From Acholoe squamosa (Eukaryota; Annelida; Polychaeta; Phyllodocida; Polynoidae), in the NCBI GenBank assembly GCA_949317995.1, contig OX439050.1, positions 1,054,001 to 1,118,000 of the forward strand: 64,000 nt of DNA, written 5' to 3'. The notes beneath the pieces were generated by a model. That model saw nothing but the letters and a program-made list of their open reading frames with translations, was not told the origin of the DNA and made no database searches. Positions 43,522-55,100 of this stretch are shown piece by piece; position 1 is the first letter of the stretch; each line of letters starts with the position of its first letter. The translations under genes and the position numbers were made by a program.

Positions 43522-46180
43522 TTAGGAGGTCAAATCGTCGCGCTTCTTCTTTAGCTTCATGTTGGCAATTTTGATGGTGAGGCCTGCGATCTGGTATGAG
43601 ACAGTGCGTGATGAGGTGCCAAACCTCTTTGGGGTATACTGTACCCTTCCCATGATGTCATCACTTTCCAGACACCAGACGTTCTTCTCCCGCGGCCAAT
43701 GGAAGGCAGTAGCGTCCTTCTCGTGCCGCACCATCATGCTGACCTCATATCCGGCGTCATGCCTACATATCACTTTCCCCAAGTACCAGGTGTCCTCCTT
43801 GGGAATAGATTCATGCAGGAAGGGCACGGCGACAAAGTCACCATAGTCGTACTCCTCCTGCCATAGAATCTGGGCTTGTTCGATGGCCACGGGCTTTGGG
43901 TCGTCAAATCCTGGAGGGGACGTTGGTAGATCTGGTCGCACTCGCTTGTTGATTGGGACGGCGACGGCATTCTCCGCGGCACGCTTTCGTGCTGTGCACG
44001 GAGGGACATTCTCCTTGTTGGTTGTGGCAGCAGTAGGCACGCGTTCACTTCGAGTGCCCTTACGTGCCACAATTGGAGAGCCGTCCCTAGGGCGCTTGTT
44101 ACACGCGACCGGATTGTAGTCAGGGTCCACCTGCTTTGGTGGGGGAGGAGTGGTGACATCCGCGACGTCCACCGTAGTAGGAGCACGGACGGGTCGGGTG
44201 TTTTTCCGCCGTGTGCCTCGTGTCTGCTTTGGTGGGGGAGAGTCCTTCTTGGTGAACTTGAGTTGATGTGTCACCCATCCCGGACATCCACGTTTGGACT
44301 CACAGGTTTCATGGTCCCAGCAGCAGCTACCAAAGCAAGATGTGTCACGGACAGCGAGTGACTTTCCAGCTTCGGCAGGGACAGCAGCATGGACCTGCAT
44401 GGTGCCCTTCACTGCCTTGTCTGCTTTTGCTGAGACCATGGTAAGGCGGGCGGCAGCGATGTCTACAACTGGAACGCAGACGTAGTGGACAAGGCTGTCG
44501 AGTTGGTTTCCCTCGTCGACGAACTCTGCTGCGTTCCTGATAAGGTGTTTCCTGGCAACGAGGTTGTCTGCATTACGCTTTGCAGCAGCGCCGACCCCGT
44601 CACAGGGACCTTTACCATGGCCCGCCTCAAAGTAAGTCCAAGTCGCTTGGAGACCGCCAAGTAGCTCTTTGTGGCGTACCAGCAACGAGAACACTGAAAT
44701 GTTCCGGTACTGGCTAGAGGGAGAGTCCGATGTGTAGTGGACCATCCTGACCTCGGGCAGGTTTTCACGGAGGAACACTGCCAGGACTTGTAGAAAGGCC
44801 AGGATGGCACCAGTGTCATGTTTCCTGTCGTCAGTACAGAGCGCCAGAGAGTGGTGTTTGGTGGTACCAGTGGGTTCATCTCTATAGTGGATGACTGCAG
44901 GGTGTAGCGTCACCGGCTCCTTGGAGTAGTACACACTCTGTGGCGACTCGGGGTATGTTACGAGCCAGTTTTCGGCAAAGTCCATCTGGATCGTAACTTC
45001 CACTGAAGACAGGGTCTCCCTCAGCTGTCGCATGACGCGGTGTTGGTTACGAGCACGGGACACATGTTATGCCATGGTGCCAAAATCATCTGTGAGGTTT
45101 TGGATGAATTCAGCTCTAGGCTCTGCCTCAACAACATGTGGGCGGAGCTTCATCACTGTTTTGTTGTCCTTCCCATATACAACAGCCTGATGGATCCACG
45201 TCATGTACTTGATGGTCTCCTTGCGCACCTCGGTGTTCAATCTGTGTGTAAACTGCTCTAAGGTGGTAGATGTCACAAGGTCGTCCGGACAGTCATTTAT
45301 GCCAGCAGCTCGGAGCCTGAGCACAAAGTTCTGGTGCTTTTCGCACAGGCACTCATTGACGGGCTGGTCTTCGATTATGACAAACCATGGCGGTGCCTGT
45401 CTGATTTTGTAGAATGTTGTGCGGCCAATGGTCAGGTCAGGGTTGGCTTCATTGTACTTGTCTGCGAGTACATGCACAAAGTCCCGCAGATTCCTCTTTT
45501 GGTGCTGAATGCCGTTGACTGTCTTATAGTCCTTTTTCCCTGCCAGCATGGTGGAGTTCTCTGGGTCTGACAAGAACTCCACCACGCGCCTGACCTTTGC
45601 CTCTTGGTCCACCAAACGCTTGTTAGGTTTGTCCACAGGGGCTTTGGCAACAGTGCGTTTATCAACCCCCATAATCCCTGCCAAGTCCTTAGCATTTTCC
45701 TTACGGACTTCGAGTGGCAGTGCTTGGCGGAGGAGGTTAATCTTGGCACGGCTGTCCAACTGTGTGATGCCCTGCAGCAAAACGTCACAGACAACTGGCT
45801 GAGCTGAAGTGTGGGGTAGTTCGCCGTCGGTTGCAACGCGCTCCTCCATGTGCGCTACAGCCGGGGGTAGTTCGTCGTCCGGTGCAACACCCTCCTCCAT
45901 GTGCGCTACAGCCGGGGGTAGTTCGCCGTCCGGTGCAACACGCTTATCACTGTGTGCAACACCGGGGGTGTGAGTGGCCTTGGCAATCTGGGTGCGCAGT
46001 TTCACCACCTCCCGTTCGGCTTCCTCCGCCCGCCTTCCGAGCAACCGTTTCTGGTAGTTGCGCCGGTTTGTTCTTGGGGTTGTAGTTTTACGTGATGTAT
46101 ACTTCAGGTTTGGTGGGGTGTTCTGGGTCGTTTCGGGGGGCGGTCCTGGGGTTGTCATCTCACCAATCCATATGCGTGGG
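43522..46180 (-). CDS. Transposase-like protein, exon 4 (catalytic part)
   Basis: The acceptor ACCTTCCAG at 46181 joins in phase with exon 3. In order: a basic, Leu-heptad segment (KRLLGRRAEEAEREVVKLRT), three 17-residue repeats (VAHMEEGVAPDDELPPA type, 45960-45810), and a helix-turn-helix-like stretch (AKDLAGIMGVDKRTVAKA). Next is a CLCEKHQNFVLRL block, then a probable RNase H-like DDE core: MDFAENWLVTY, YTSDSPSSQYRN and EAGHGKGPCDGVG. A Cys cluster (CFGSCCWDHETCESKRGC) and a C-terminal SH3-like segment (GDFVAVPFLHE ... WYLGKVICRH) follow. The blocks recall uncharacterised transposon proteins in many invertebrates (from memory). A single in-frame TAA at 45067-45069 lies before the core. Confidence 0.75.
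45067..45069 (-). other. In-frame TAA within transposase exon 4
   Basis: The frame is open for 377 codons before and 513 after this stop, in the same phase and without an obvious intron around it. It would fit a single CAA-to-TAA change, or, less likely, two separate proteins. The second part has no good ATG at its start. Confidence 0.8.
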
Positions 46181-46320
46181 CTGGAAGGTATAGAGTACAT
46201 GTTAGTGATAAATCATGGCATATTGAAAGGATGAAGTCAATTCAAGCAGTCTGATTATTTCATGCACTGTTACACTGTCAATATCTTTCTAATCAAAGAA
46301 ATATACTCTACAGTTGAAAA

Positions 46321-46411
46321 CCTCACATACGTAACGAAACCTCACATACATAACGAAACCTCACATACGTAACGAAACCTCACATACGTAACGAAACCTC
46401 ACATACGTAAC
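46321..46411. repeat. Five 19-bp units CCTCACATACGTAACGAAA in intron 3
   Basis: Head-to-tail units start at 46321, 46340, 46359, 46378 and 46397, with one variant base in the second. The unit contains the same motif as the transposon ends. It lies between exons 3 and 4, 140 bp upstream of exon 4 in coding direction. Confidence 0.92.
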
Positions 46412-46713
46412 ATTTTGAAACAATTGAACTCATTTAACAGGTAGGTAATTAAACATGCAACTATTAAACATGCTTTCCAACTATTTACTAGAACTATGGA
46501 TAGTTACATTTCACTTATCACTGGCATTTTTACGGATGGTCTTCCTGTAAATAATTGCAACATTTAAAAACATAAATTACTTTAAGGTTGATAAGTCAGA
46601 AATGCACAATTTTGATTTAAAATATATTATAATGCCAGCACTTCATTGGTGCATCAATCCCATAAGACCAGCATGATGCATCAATGTAGCAAGGGCAATT
46701 TTATAATACTTAC

Positions 46714-46958
46714 ACTATCTCCTCCATCAGGGGCAGGTTGTGAGGCGGTGGAGGAGAGGCATCGTGCGGCCGATGGCCGGTCGATCTGCCGCTGCTTCTC
46801 CGTTCCCGGGGGGCTGGGATTGCAGCCTGCCGGACCGGTCGTGTACGGGCGCATGCGCCCTCATCCTCCACACCTGCGTCTGCTGCCTTGGCTGCGGCGG
46901 GGACCGTGGGTGCCTCCTCATCCTCTGATGACAGGAGTAGTGGGTTCTGCAGAGTATC
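46714..46958 (-). CDS. Transposase-like protein, exon 3
   Basis: The acceptor TTTTTTACATTTCAG precedes GATACTCTGC (46958), and the donor GTAAGT follows 46714. The exon encodes DTLQNPLLLSSEDEEAPTVP and a basic, Pro-rich part ending LPLMEEI. It starts in phase 0 and ends two bases into a codon, which fits the single base C before the first full codon of exon 4. No domain recognised. Confidence 0.75.
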
Positions 46959-46999
46959 CTGAAATGTAAAAAAATACATTAGGATAGCTTAAATACACC

Positions 47000-47363
47000 T
47001 GTAATGGTTCGTATTGACTTATATGTTGGGTGGCTCTTTGGCTCGCTTACCACTAGATGTACCAACACAACACGAGTAGTTCGGGTTGGGCAAAGCCCCA
47101 GAAACCCCTACCTCTCGGGTAGGACTTTATTCAATCTCTCTGATGTCAAAGTATTAGCGTCTGGACTGGACCATGTCCAGTCCCCTTCTGCCGCTCGTCC
47201 GGCTCCTTAGTAGGAGCTGGACGCGAGGCATGGTGCTGCCCCCTCTTGTACCAACGAGGTATCGCAAAGCGACACCTAGCTAGCATAGAAGGAACAAGCA
47301 CCACACGAACACGTCTCTCGGATGAACGGCACTAATATATATACAATGATGCCGGCCCCTACA
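47000..47363 (-). repeat. LTR of Gypsy C (3' LTR in coding direction)
   Basis: 364 bp, same as 59486-59849. AATAAAGT is on the minus strand near 47130. Contains GGACTGGAC-CAT-GTCCAGTCC and GCTCCT-TAGT-AGGAGC, two perfect short hairpins. Confidence 0.95.
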
Positions 47364-47375
47364 CCACCCCCACTA
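47364..47375 (-). other. Polypurine tract of Gypsy C
   Basis: AGTGGGGGTGG on the minus strand directly before the 3' LTR; the expected site of plus-strand priming. Confidence 0.75.
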
Positions 47376-48119
47376 GACTTTACCTAGGGTTGTGTGTAAT
47401 TAACAAGTAACTATTGTTGACTTCATACAGTGGTGTTATAAATAAATAGGTAAGTCTATATATACACAGTTCGTATTAAATATAGAACATTTAAGGGGCA
47501 TTATAAGTTATATGTACACAATAAGGCATCATCGTATATAACCCGAAGTGTTTATAAATAATAACAAAAATAGGAAGTGGCCCCTTATGGACCATCGACC
47601 TATGGTGATAATATTACACATGTGTTATTATTAAACATGAGACGCGACGAAGAATATTCGATGTGTAGTAAGGTGATATTGAAAAAATTTTTACAATGTT
47701 TTTACCGACCCGAGGTGGGGTAAATAACCCGAAAAAAATTTTGACTTTTACTTACAAGAATATAATATAAGATATAAAAATAGATTTATACAAAATATGA
47801 AATATAGGTGTCCTACCAGGGTAGCAGGATCACCCTTACAATATACCGGACTTCCGGCGAACCTGGAACGACTGGTTTCTGCAGCTCCATCCGGCGACAT
47901 ATGTGTGGTGGCAAACCACGTTGCTGTTATGATGTGCCCTGATGAAGATGGGAAGATGGAGACCCGGTTAGATGTTGTAGTCCATTGGGTGTTCGGGTTA
48001 GCGTCCATCCTCGCTGCAGGTTACGATCCAGGTATCAGGAGTCCAGCGTAAGGAACAGTGCCTCTGGCATATTAAATGCATTTACCCTCGGGTACCAGGA
48101 GACACCAACAGATGGACAC
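47376..48119 (-). other. 3' untranslated region of Gypsy C
   Basis: About 0.74 kb between the stop of the zinc-finger ORF and the purine tract. AT-rich; no frame. Confidence 0.6.
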
Positions 48120-51100
48120 TCAAAGATCTTCAGGATCTGTGTCCATCTTCTCAGCCGGCTCCACTGAGGCAGATGGAGCCGAGCTGCTACAGCTGCTCGT
48201 AGAGAGCGCCGCTGAAGCCTCGCTGGGAGTCTCGCTCCCCAAGCTCAAGGCCCTCATCACTGCGGACGGACTGTCCATTGCCTCGGATGCTGGTGCAGCA
48301 ACCGTGGCAGTTGGGACAGCCCGGTTCCAAGTGGGGGGCGGGAGCAAGAGAGCTGCCGGAATCGGCGGAGCAGCCGGGACCGGTGGAGTGGCCAGGACCG
48401 GTGGAGTAGCCGGGGCTGGCGGGGCATCCGGGGGTATCTCTGGAACGAAGATGAGAGACGACGGTAAGCCGTCCCACTCCTCCAGATGTTTCCCGAATGC
48501 CAGGAAAAACTTGAGGTCCGCCTCCTTAAATCGATGGATATATCTGGAGTTTTCAGCTTCGTGAAACTCTTTAAGCTTTTCGGCTTCCTTCTGTTTTCGC
48601 CGGCAGGACTCGAGGGCCTCCTCGACCTTCTTCCTTTCCAGCTCCCTGATTTTATCTTCCTCCCGCCTCTGGATCTCGTAGACCAGATTGACGGTGGCTT
48701 CAGTCATCACACGCCAGTAGTCAACAGACTTCTGGCGGTGCAATGCCTGCCATTCTTCCATCAGCTCATTCTGGATCTGAACCGTTCGGACATCGCGGTG
48801 GTCGACGAACGTGTTCGGATCCTGAAGACCTGACAGGGTACCGGAGATTAGTTCCATTAGGGGTACCCGAGGACCTGTTGGTGGAACTATCACTGGTGGT
48901 GGCGCTGGGGCCTCCACTGAGACAGGCGGGGTGCCTGTTGGAGGAGCAGACGGGCCCTCTACCGTGATGCCTCCTCGGCCTCGGCCACCACCCGGAGAGC
49001 CTCGGGTGGACTCCAGTCCACCGCGGCCCCTACCACGAGCTTTGGCCCGGCCCAAGGGGGTAAGGACCTGCGACTCGGGTCCAGCCGGTCCCATTGAAGG
49101 GAACTTCGCCGCGTACTCACTGTACGTGGGGCGTTTGCCGGAGGATCCCTCTCCAGCCCACCAAGTAGAATACCCGGATGGGGGAGCGAACAGTTCGCCC
49201 CCATCATCCTGGCCGCCAGAGGCTTCGCCCGGGCGTTGTTCCGCGGGTGCAGGTGTGGAGGTGGCTGGAGTCGCCGATGCGGTCGCCTGGCTACCCGACC
49301 TGCGGGCCTGGTTGCCAGGCATCTCCAGAGCCGAGACCTGTTGTCCCGACTCGCGACGATCAGCTGGGTTGGCTGGTCTGGGCTGGTCCTTGCCACCCGA
49401 AGGGCTCACGGACCGGTCTGCTCGGGTCCTCTTGGAAGCAGTAGTCGTGACTGTGCCTCCGTTTGGACCTTTAGAGCGGGCTTTGGCCTTCTCTCGCTTG
49501 TCGTCTCCTCGCCACTTTTTCACCTTCAGGTGCACCTCGCTGGGCATCCCGAATTTTGTGGACGAGGAGTTCGTCTGGAAGTAAGTCAGCAAGTTGCCGC
49601 TCTTCCACGAGCAGAATCCGGTCTCGAATGCCTGCTCTTTCACTTCCTTGATGCTCAGCGCGGACCAATTTGCAAGGAGCTCGCTGAAGCACTTGATGGC
49701 TCGTTTCCTGGTCTTCTCCAGGCCGATGCCATGGGCCTTCTGCAAATGCAGAGCCATGTCTCGGCGCCGGTGAGTGCTGAACGAGCCATCACAATGTTTA
49801 CTCGGACGGTCCCCGAGCACACACATCATCACAGGCTTGTGATGCATATGGAATTCAACGATGTGTCGAGCGAAGCGGGGCTTCGTCTCGAACATCTTCT
49901 CACCCGTGAGAGACAGCTGGCAAGACTCAAACGGGCACCTTCGGCGGTTGCCGGTTGGTCCCCATTGGGTCATTGCCCACTGGACTTTCGTCCGGGCCTC
50001 GTAGCTGTAGATCGAGCCTAATTTGGATTTGAGCTGGTCAATCCAAATCAGGTAGAACTTGCCTACTGGCGTATCCGAGGGGCCGGACTTCATCCACTCC
50101 TCGTCATCGCTGTCACCGTCCTTATTGACGGCGCTCGGACACATATAATGGACTGTGTCGTAAGCACAGTCCGCGAAGCAGCGGGGAGTCCGTTCCTTGA
50201 ACCCCTCGGCTGCATTCTTCCACATCCACTTCTGATTGTCGTCCTTGGGAACATCCGTGGTCATTTCTTCCCACGTTGTCACGGACTCCAAATCAGATTT
50301 GGCAGACTCGGGCAGCTCTGGATCGCTTTCGCTTTCCTCGCTGTCCGTGTATATGTCAGCTCCCCTACGGCCGGCTCGGCTGGAGGTGGTAGTACCAGTC
50401 GGAGCCTTGGTAGGGGACTTCGTCTTTGCACCCGACGTGCTGGCTGCAGAAGATGCAGTAACCGAGGTGGCTACCGTGGTGGTTGTAGTGGTGGGAGCGG
50501 GCGTCTTCGGTTTGCCCTTACCCCTCGGCTTGGTGGGGGGCGTGGGCTCTACCGGAGACGCTTTCGCTCCATTCTTCTTCTTCCGGCGCACAACCTTAGT
50601 CGGTTGGGCCGGAACTTCGGGACTGGAATCCGACTCGTGTCGGCTCCTGTCCCCTGTCCGAGGGCTCCTCCTTCCGCTGACTGGGGAGTCAGAGTCGGAA
50701 GAGATCTCTGTTTTTCGTTGGGCCTGCTGCTTGCGATGGGCCCGGCGAGCTGCGGTGAGCTCCTTCTGCTGCTTGGCAAGCTCGATTCGCTTTGCCTCTA
50801 CAGCAGCCTGCTGGCGTGAGATGTCCTCTTCAGAGATCTCGCCAGGTGCCTCTGGGATGTCGGCAGCTGGGTCGGTCTCGGTCGTGGACCTCTCGACGGC
50901 GATGCGGACATCTTCAGCCTCCAGGTCGCTCTCAGTGAGAGGACCCTTGGGTGCAGGTTTACGGGTCAATCGCTTGACCCGGTCGGTTTCCACCGACGAC
51001 AAGGTTACCGTGGAGTCTGTATCCATGTCGGATTCGGACTCCCTTAACTCCGTGGCCTTCTGGATGATGCCCGCAGAGATCAAGACGGCTCGAGCTAAAT

Positions 51101-51647
51101 TCTCGTTAGTCGCCATATTCTCCGCCAACTTTAGGTAGTTGCGGAGCCAAGAAACTGGCATGTTGTCAGCCAGCTCGTCACTACACGAGTCCATTACCAT
51201 AGTTTTGAGTTCATCTGGTATGGGCTCGGGCACGCCCTGCTCCACCGCCATGGGCCCGCATCCGAACATGGAGGCGTGCATAGGGATGTACGTACCCCAG
51301 GAGGTATACACGATACCTTCCTGGCGATCGACGTGTGCTAGACGTCTGATCTGCGTCCTGAATCCCGGAGGATACATTGGAATGTCCAGGACATCCACTT
51401 TGCTACCCGAAGCGTCTGTTGTAGACGGGCGCTCCGGGCGTGGCGGGGGTGGAGGTGGCATCCTCTCCCGGTCGGTTGCCTCGGCCATAGCCGTGAGCGT
51501 CCGGGCGGCCTCCTCTGTCGAAGAATCCATAGATTCCTCGACCCGAGACGGGACCTTCGGGTCCTCGTCTTGTTCCAACGGAATGTTGGCTGTTTGACGC
51601 GCAGCGTCAATCGTTCCCTGTGCCATGGCACCGGGTTCGACTTCCAA
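48120..51647 (-). CDS. Gypsy C extra ORF with zinc fingers (env position)
   Basis: A 1175-codon frame after pol. N-terminal acidic and Pro-rich part (PPPPPPRPERP), a conserved block with RTQIRRLAHVDRQEGIVYTS near residue 95, and a coiled coil (AVEAKRIELAKQQKELTAAR). A Ser/Lys/Thr-rich linker follows, then around residue 590-670 two C2H2-like fingers (CPFESCQ...FARHIVEFH, and CDGSFSTHRRRDMALHLQ ending in KAH). Next are Gly/Arg-rich stretches (GRGRGG), a second coiled coil (RREEDKIRELERKKVEEALE) and a Pro/Ala tail. No signal peptide or membrane span, so not an envelope. DNA- or RNA-binding is inferred from the fingers. Gypsy B has a related ORF at 34471-36978. Confidence 0.78.
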   Translation of the reverse strand: MEVEPGAMAQGTIDAARQTANIPLEQDEDPKVPSRVEESMDSSTEEAARTLTAMAEATDRERMPPPPPPRPERPSTTDASGSKVDVLDIPMYPPGFRTQIRRLAHVDRQEGIVYTSWGTYIPMHASMFGCGPMAVEQGVPEPIPDELKTMVMDSCSDELADNMPVSWLRNYLKLAENMATNENLARAVLISAGIIQKATELRESESDMDTDSTVTLSSVETDRVKRLTRKPAPKGPLTESDLEAEDVRIAVERSTTETDPAADIPEAPGEISEEDISRQQAAVEAKRIELAKQQKELTAARRAHRKQQAQRKTEISSDSDSPVSGRRSPRTGDRSRHESDSSPEVPAQPTKVVRRKKKNGAKASPVEPTPPTKPRGKGKPKTPAPTTTTTTVATSVTASSAASTSGAKTKSPTKAPTGTTTSSRAGRRGADIYTDSEESESDPELPESAKSDLESVTTWEEMTTDVPKDDNQKWMWKNAAEGFKERTPRCFADCAYDTVHYMCPSAVNKDGDSDDEEWMKSGPSDTPVGKFYLIWIDQLKSKLGSIYSYEARTKVQWAMTQWGPTGNRRRCPFESCQLSLTGEKMFETKPRFARHIVEFHMHHKPVMMCVLGDRPSKHCDGSFSTHRRRDMALHLQKAHGIGLEKTRKRAIKCFSELLANWSALSIKEVKEQAFETGFCSWKSGNLLTYFQTNSSSTKFGMPSEVHLKVKKWRGDDKREKAKARSKGPNGGTVTTTASKRTRADRSVSPSGGKDQPRPANPADRRESGQQVSALEMPGNQARRSGSQATASATPATSTPAPAEQRPGEASGGQDDGGELFAPPSGYSTWWAGEGSSGKRPTYSEYAAKFPSMGPAGPESQVLTPLGRAKARGRGRGGLESTRGSPGGGRGRGGITVEGPSAPPTGTPPVSVEAPAPPPVIVPPTGPRVPLMELISGTLSGLQDPNTFVDHRDVRTVQIQNELMEEWQALHRQKSVDYWRVMTEATVNLVYEIQRREEDKIRELERKKVEEALESCRRKQKEAEKLKEFHEAENSRYIHRFKEADLKFFLAFGKHLEEWDGLPSSLIFVPEIPPDAPPAPATPPVLATPPVPAAPPIPAALLLPPPTWNRAVPTATVAAPASEAMDSPSAVMRALSLGSETPSEASAALSTSSCSSSAPSASVEPAEKMDTDPEDL

Positions 51648-52146
51648 AATTAATTGGCAAGTTTTGTTGGACTCCTCCCGAAGGATTCGTCCAACAGAAA
51701 GGCTTTTGGGGGGTTAGCTAGGCTAACACGACAGCTACAGGCTGTATAACCGCCGACAAATAACTAGAGCAAAAACGGGTGGCGTCTAACCACCACGAGT
51801 CCGCTCTAGTTATGACCAGTATGACGTCAGACCTCTCGTCTCGCGAGATCCCGCCATGGCTATCCGGTGACCTAGTTCCGCGCTTTCCCGCCACACCAGC
51901 AGCGCCACCTAGGGAACTAGATCCGAACCAACATTCGACTCGACATGTGAGACGCGACCTACTACCCGAGTGCTATCGTCTGGAGCTTAGCGGTGTATAC
52001 AACGCTTCAAAGCGAATGTACCGGTTAATCCGACCGCCACTCACGGGATACAGCCACCCGGGGAGGGCGCGTTCGACATCTCAGGCCGTGGAACGTATGT
52101 TGCCTGCCTATGGCGGACAACACGCAGCAGCTCGTTGTGTACTGAG
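51648..52146 (-). other. Spacer between pol and extra ORF of Gypsy C
   Basis: About 0.5 kb, no minus-strand frame. The extra ORF probably needs a spliced or separate transcript; I could not fix a splice site. Confidence 0.45.
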
Positions 52147-55100
52147 TTAGGTTACAGCAGACCTCAACCGGGGGCTGCGTCTAACGCCTTCGGTTAGCAT
52201 TTTATTTTTCCCGGCTTTACGTACGGCCTTTTCTGGATCTCGCTTAGTCAGAGCGGGACCCTTCCCATACGTAATGCCTTCACTCAGCGAGACTTTCTTC
52301 CATTTCTTACGATTAGGTCGTTTCCTGGCCTTCGTCTTCTTTTTTACTATAACCTCGTCTCCCGGCGTCTTTCTCGGCCGGCCTCTAGGGCGTTTCGTCG
52401 GTACTACCACGCTCGGTCCGCTAGGGACAGATACAGGTGGTTTGTAACCGAACTCCCTCTCCGCCTCTTCGCGCCCCTTCCAGGGCCGAAGTTTTCCGAC
52501 ATTTGTCTTCCATTTCCTACCCGTCAGGCAGTCCTCTATCATCACCGTGGACTCGGAGATGACGCGAACGATTTTAAATGGACCTTCCCAAGGCGTTACG
52601 AGCTTCAGCTTATCCAGCGGCTCGTAGTACCTTAGTACTTTGTCCCCAACATTAAAACGAATTCGTTTAGCATTGGTGTCATAGCCCACCTTCTGCCACT
52701 TCGCACTCTTCAGCAGTTCTTTCCGAACGGCCTCGTATGCCTGTTTGAACCGGTCCCTTAATGACTCTACAAACAGCACCGTGCAAGGCGCCTCCGGGTC
52801 TATTCCAACCACTCCATACACTAAGTCGGCGGGCATTATGATGTCCTCGCCGAACACTAGCATGTTTGGGGTGCAGTTAGTTGATGAATGGACAGTGTTG
52901 TTGTAGGCATGTACTACAAACTCGCACTGTTCATCCCAGTCATCCTGGTGGGTATTAACCAGGGGCTTTAGTACTTGTATGAGGGTTCTATTGAAGCGTT
53001 CTACCTGCCCATCCGACTGTGGTCGGTACGGGTTTGTTCGGGTCTTACAAATGGCTAGGTAATGGCACATTTCCTGCCAAAGTTCTGACTCGAACTCCCT
53101 TCCCTGGTCACTGTGCATCATAAGGGGAACACCCAAATGCAGCACCCAGCCTTTCACAAATGCCTCCGCGCATGTGGCGGCTTTGTGGTTGGGAAGGGGG
53201 AACACCCGAGTGTACTTAGTATAATAGTCAGTTACGACCATCATACAAGTATTGTCTCGCGGCGTCGTCTTAATCCCACTGATGATGTCTATCGCTATTC
53301 GAGCAAATCTGACACCAAACAATTCCTGTGATAAGGGTTGCTTACCCAGGCCGGGTCCCGGTTTGTTTTTACAACAATCCGGGCAAGTGGCGATCCACCG
53401 GAGCAGGTCGCCTCTCATACCGGGCCAGTAGTAACGCCTTTGTAGACGCTCTATCGACCTTCTCTTACCGAAATGGCCACTCGTTTGGTGGCCATGGCAA
53501 TAATACATGATATCCCTCCTCATCGGGGCGGGTATCACTATTTGCAACAACCTACCGTTGGTGGGAGTTGTCTTCCACCTACATAGTATGTCGTCTCGGA
53601 TCTCTAGCTCGGCCCATTGAGCCAGCAACCGCCTCGCTTCCCTATCCTCCAAGGAAACTAGAGGCCTTGCCGGTTTAATGCCTGACCGTAGGTATTCCAT
53701 TGTGCGCGCAGTGGTGGGGTCTGACTGTTGAAACTTCTTGATGGTCTCCGGGGACCAATCGAGATAGCTGCATACAGCCTCCTCCCAGGGGATACGGGGG
53801 ATGGTATAATTAAATACCAACCCGGCTACCACAGCATTGTGGGCCCCGCAGTCTTCACATGTGGCATTTTGGCACCTTCGGATAGGCCGTCTTGACAAGG
53901 CATCCGCATTGATGTGTTTAGCACCGGGTCGGTGCTCTATTTGTTTATGCTCTAATCCGAATTCGGATAGGTGAGCTAACCAACGTCCAATCATCCCCTC
54001 GGCGTCCTTGAAGTTAAGGAGCCACCTAAGAGACGAATGGTCTGTTCTTAAAGTAAAGTCACTTCCCCAAAGGAAATGCTTAAACTTCTTCGTATACACC
54101 ACCACAGCGAGGAGTTCTCGCTTGGTGGTACAATAATTTCGCTGTGTCTTGCTTAACGTGTTGCTAGCAAATGCTATTGGCACTTCGACTCCCTCTTGGA
54201 CCTGAGAGAGAGCTGCCCCAATCGCGTCATTGCTCGCATCGGTGTCTAGGATGAAATGTCCCTCGGGAGTGGGATATTTCAACACGGGTGTATTCCTAAA
54301 TAAATCTTTTATTTTATTAAAAGACTCTTCTTGCTCGCTGGTCCATGGGAATGGGTCCCGTGCCCTACCCGGGGTCCAGTGAGCTAAGCACTGCATGGGG
54401 AAGCTGACACGAGAGTAATTCGGTATGAAATCACGATAATAGGAACAAAATCCTAAAAATGATCTCACCTCCTTAGCACTCGTGGGTCTTTCCCAATTTT
54501 CTACAGCTTCTAATTTTTCCGGATCCGCACTTACCCCGTTAGGAGTAATGATCCTTCCCAAGTATGTAATGGTTTTCTTAAACAAATTACATTTCTTGGG
54601 TTTAAGTTTAAGACCGTTTGATAGTATCCGGTCGAGGACTAATTGCAGATTTGCCAGGCATTCCTTGAATGACTTGCCGAACACGACCACATCATCCAAG
54701 TAAACCAGGCATTTCTTCCACAAAAGGTCACTCAGTAAGGATTCCATCATAGCCTCGAATGTAGCGGGGGCGTTACACAATCCGAAGGGTAGGACATTAT
54801 ACTCAAACAGCCCCATATGACTGGAGAATGCTGTCTTCTCCTTGTCTTTGGGGTGCATTGGTATTTGCCAATATCCGGACTGTAAATCCAAGGTACAGAA
54901 CCATTGGTTTCCGCCCAAGCTATCTAAAGTCTCGTCTATCCTTGGTAAAGGATACGAGTTCTTCTTTGTTATACCGTTCAATTTCCGGTAGTCGACACAA
55001 AAGCGGATTGTACCGTCTTTCTTAGTAGTCATACAAACAGGGCTGGACCAGGGACTCGAGCTAGGCACGATTACCCCTAGGTCCAACTGTTTTTGTATTT

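Noticed and set aside
48931-51597. Long plus-strand frames opposite the Gypsy C zinc-finger ORF
   Set aside because: They mirror a GC-rich coding strand, are Pro/Arg/Gly-rich without any domain, and have no independent support.
48120-51647. Envelope gene
   Set aside because: Position fits, but there is no signal peptide, no membrane segment and no fusion-protein pattern; zinc fingers and coiled coils point elsewhere.
51779-52150. Plus-strand 123-codon frame between pol and the zinc-finger ORF of Gypsy C
   Set aside because: No similarity recognised, antisense to the element, ordinary length for a GC-rich stretch.
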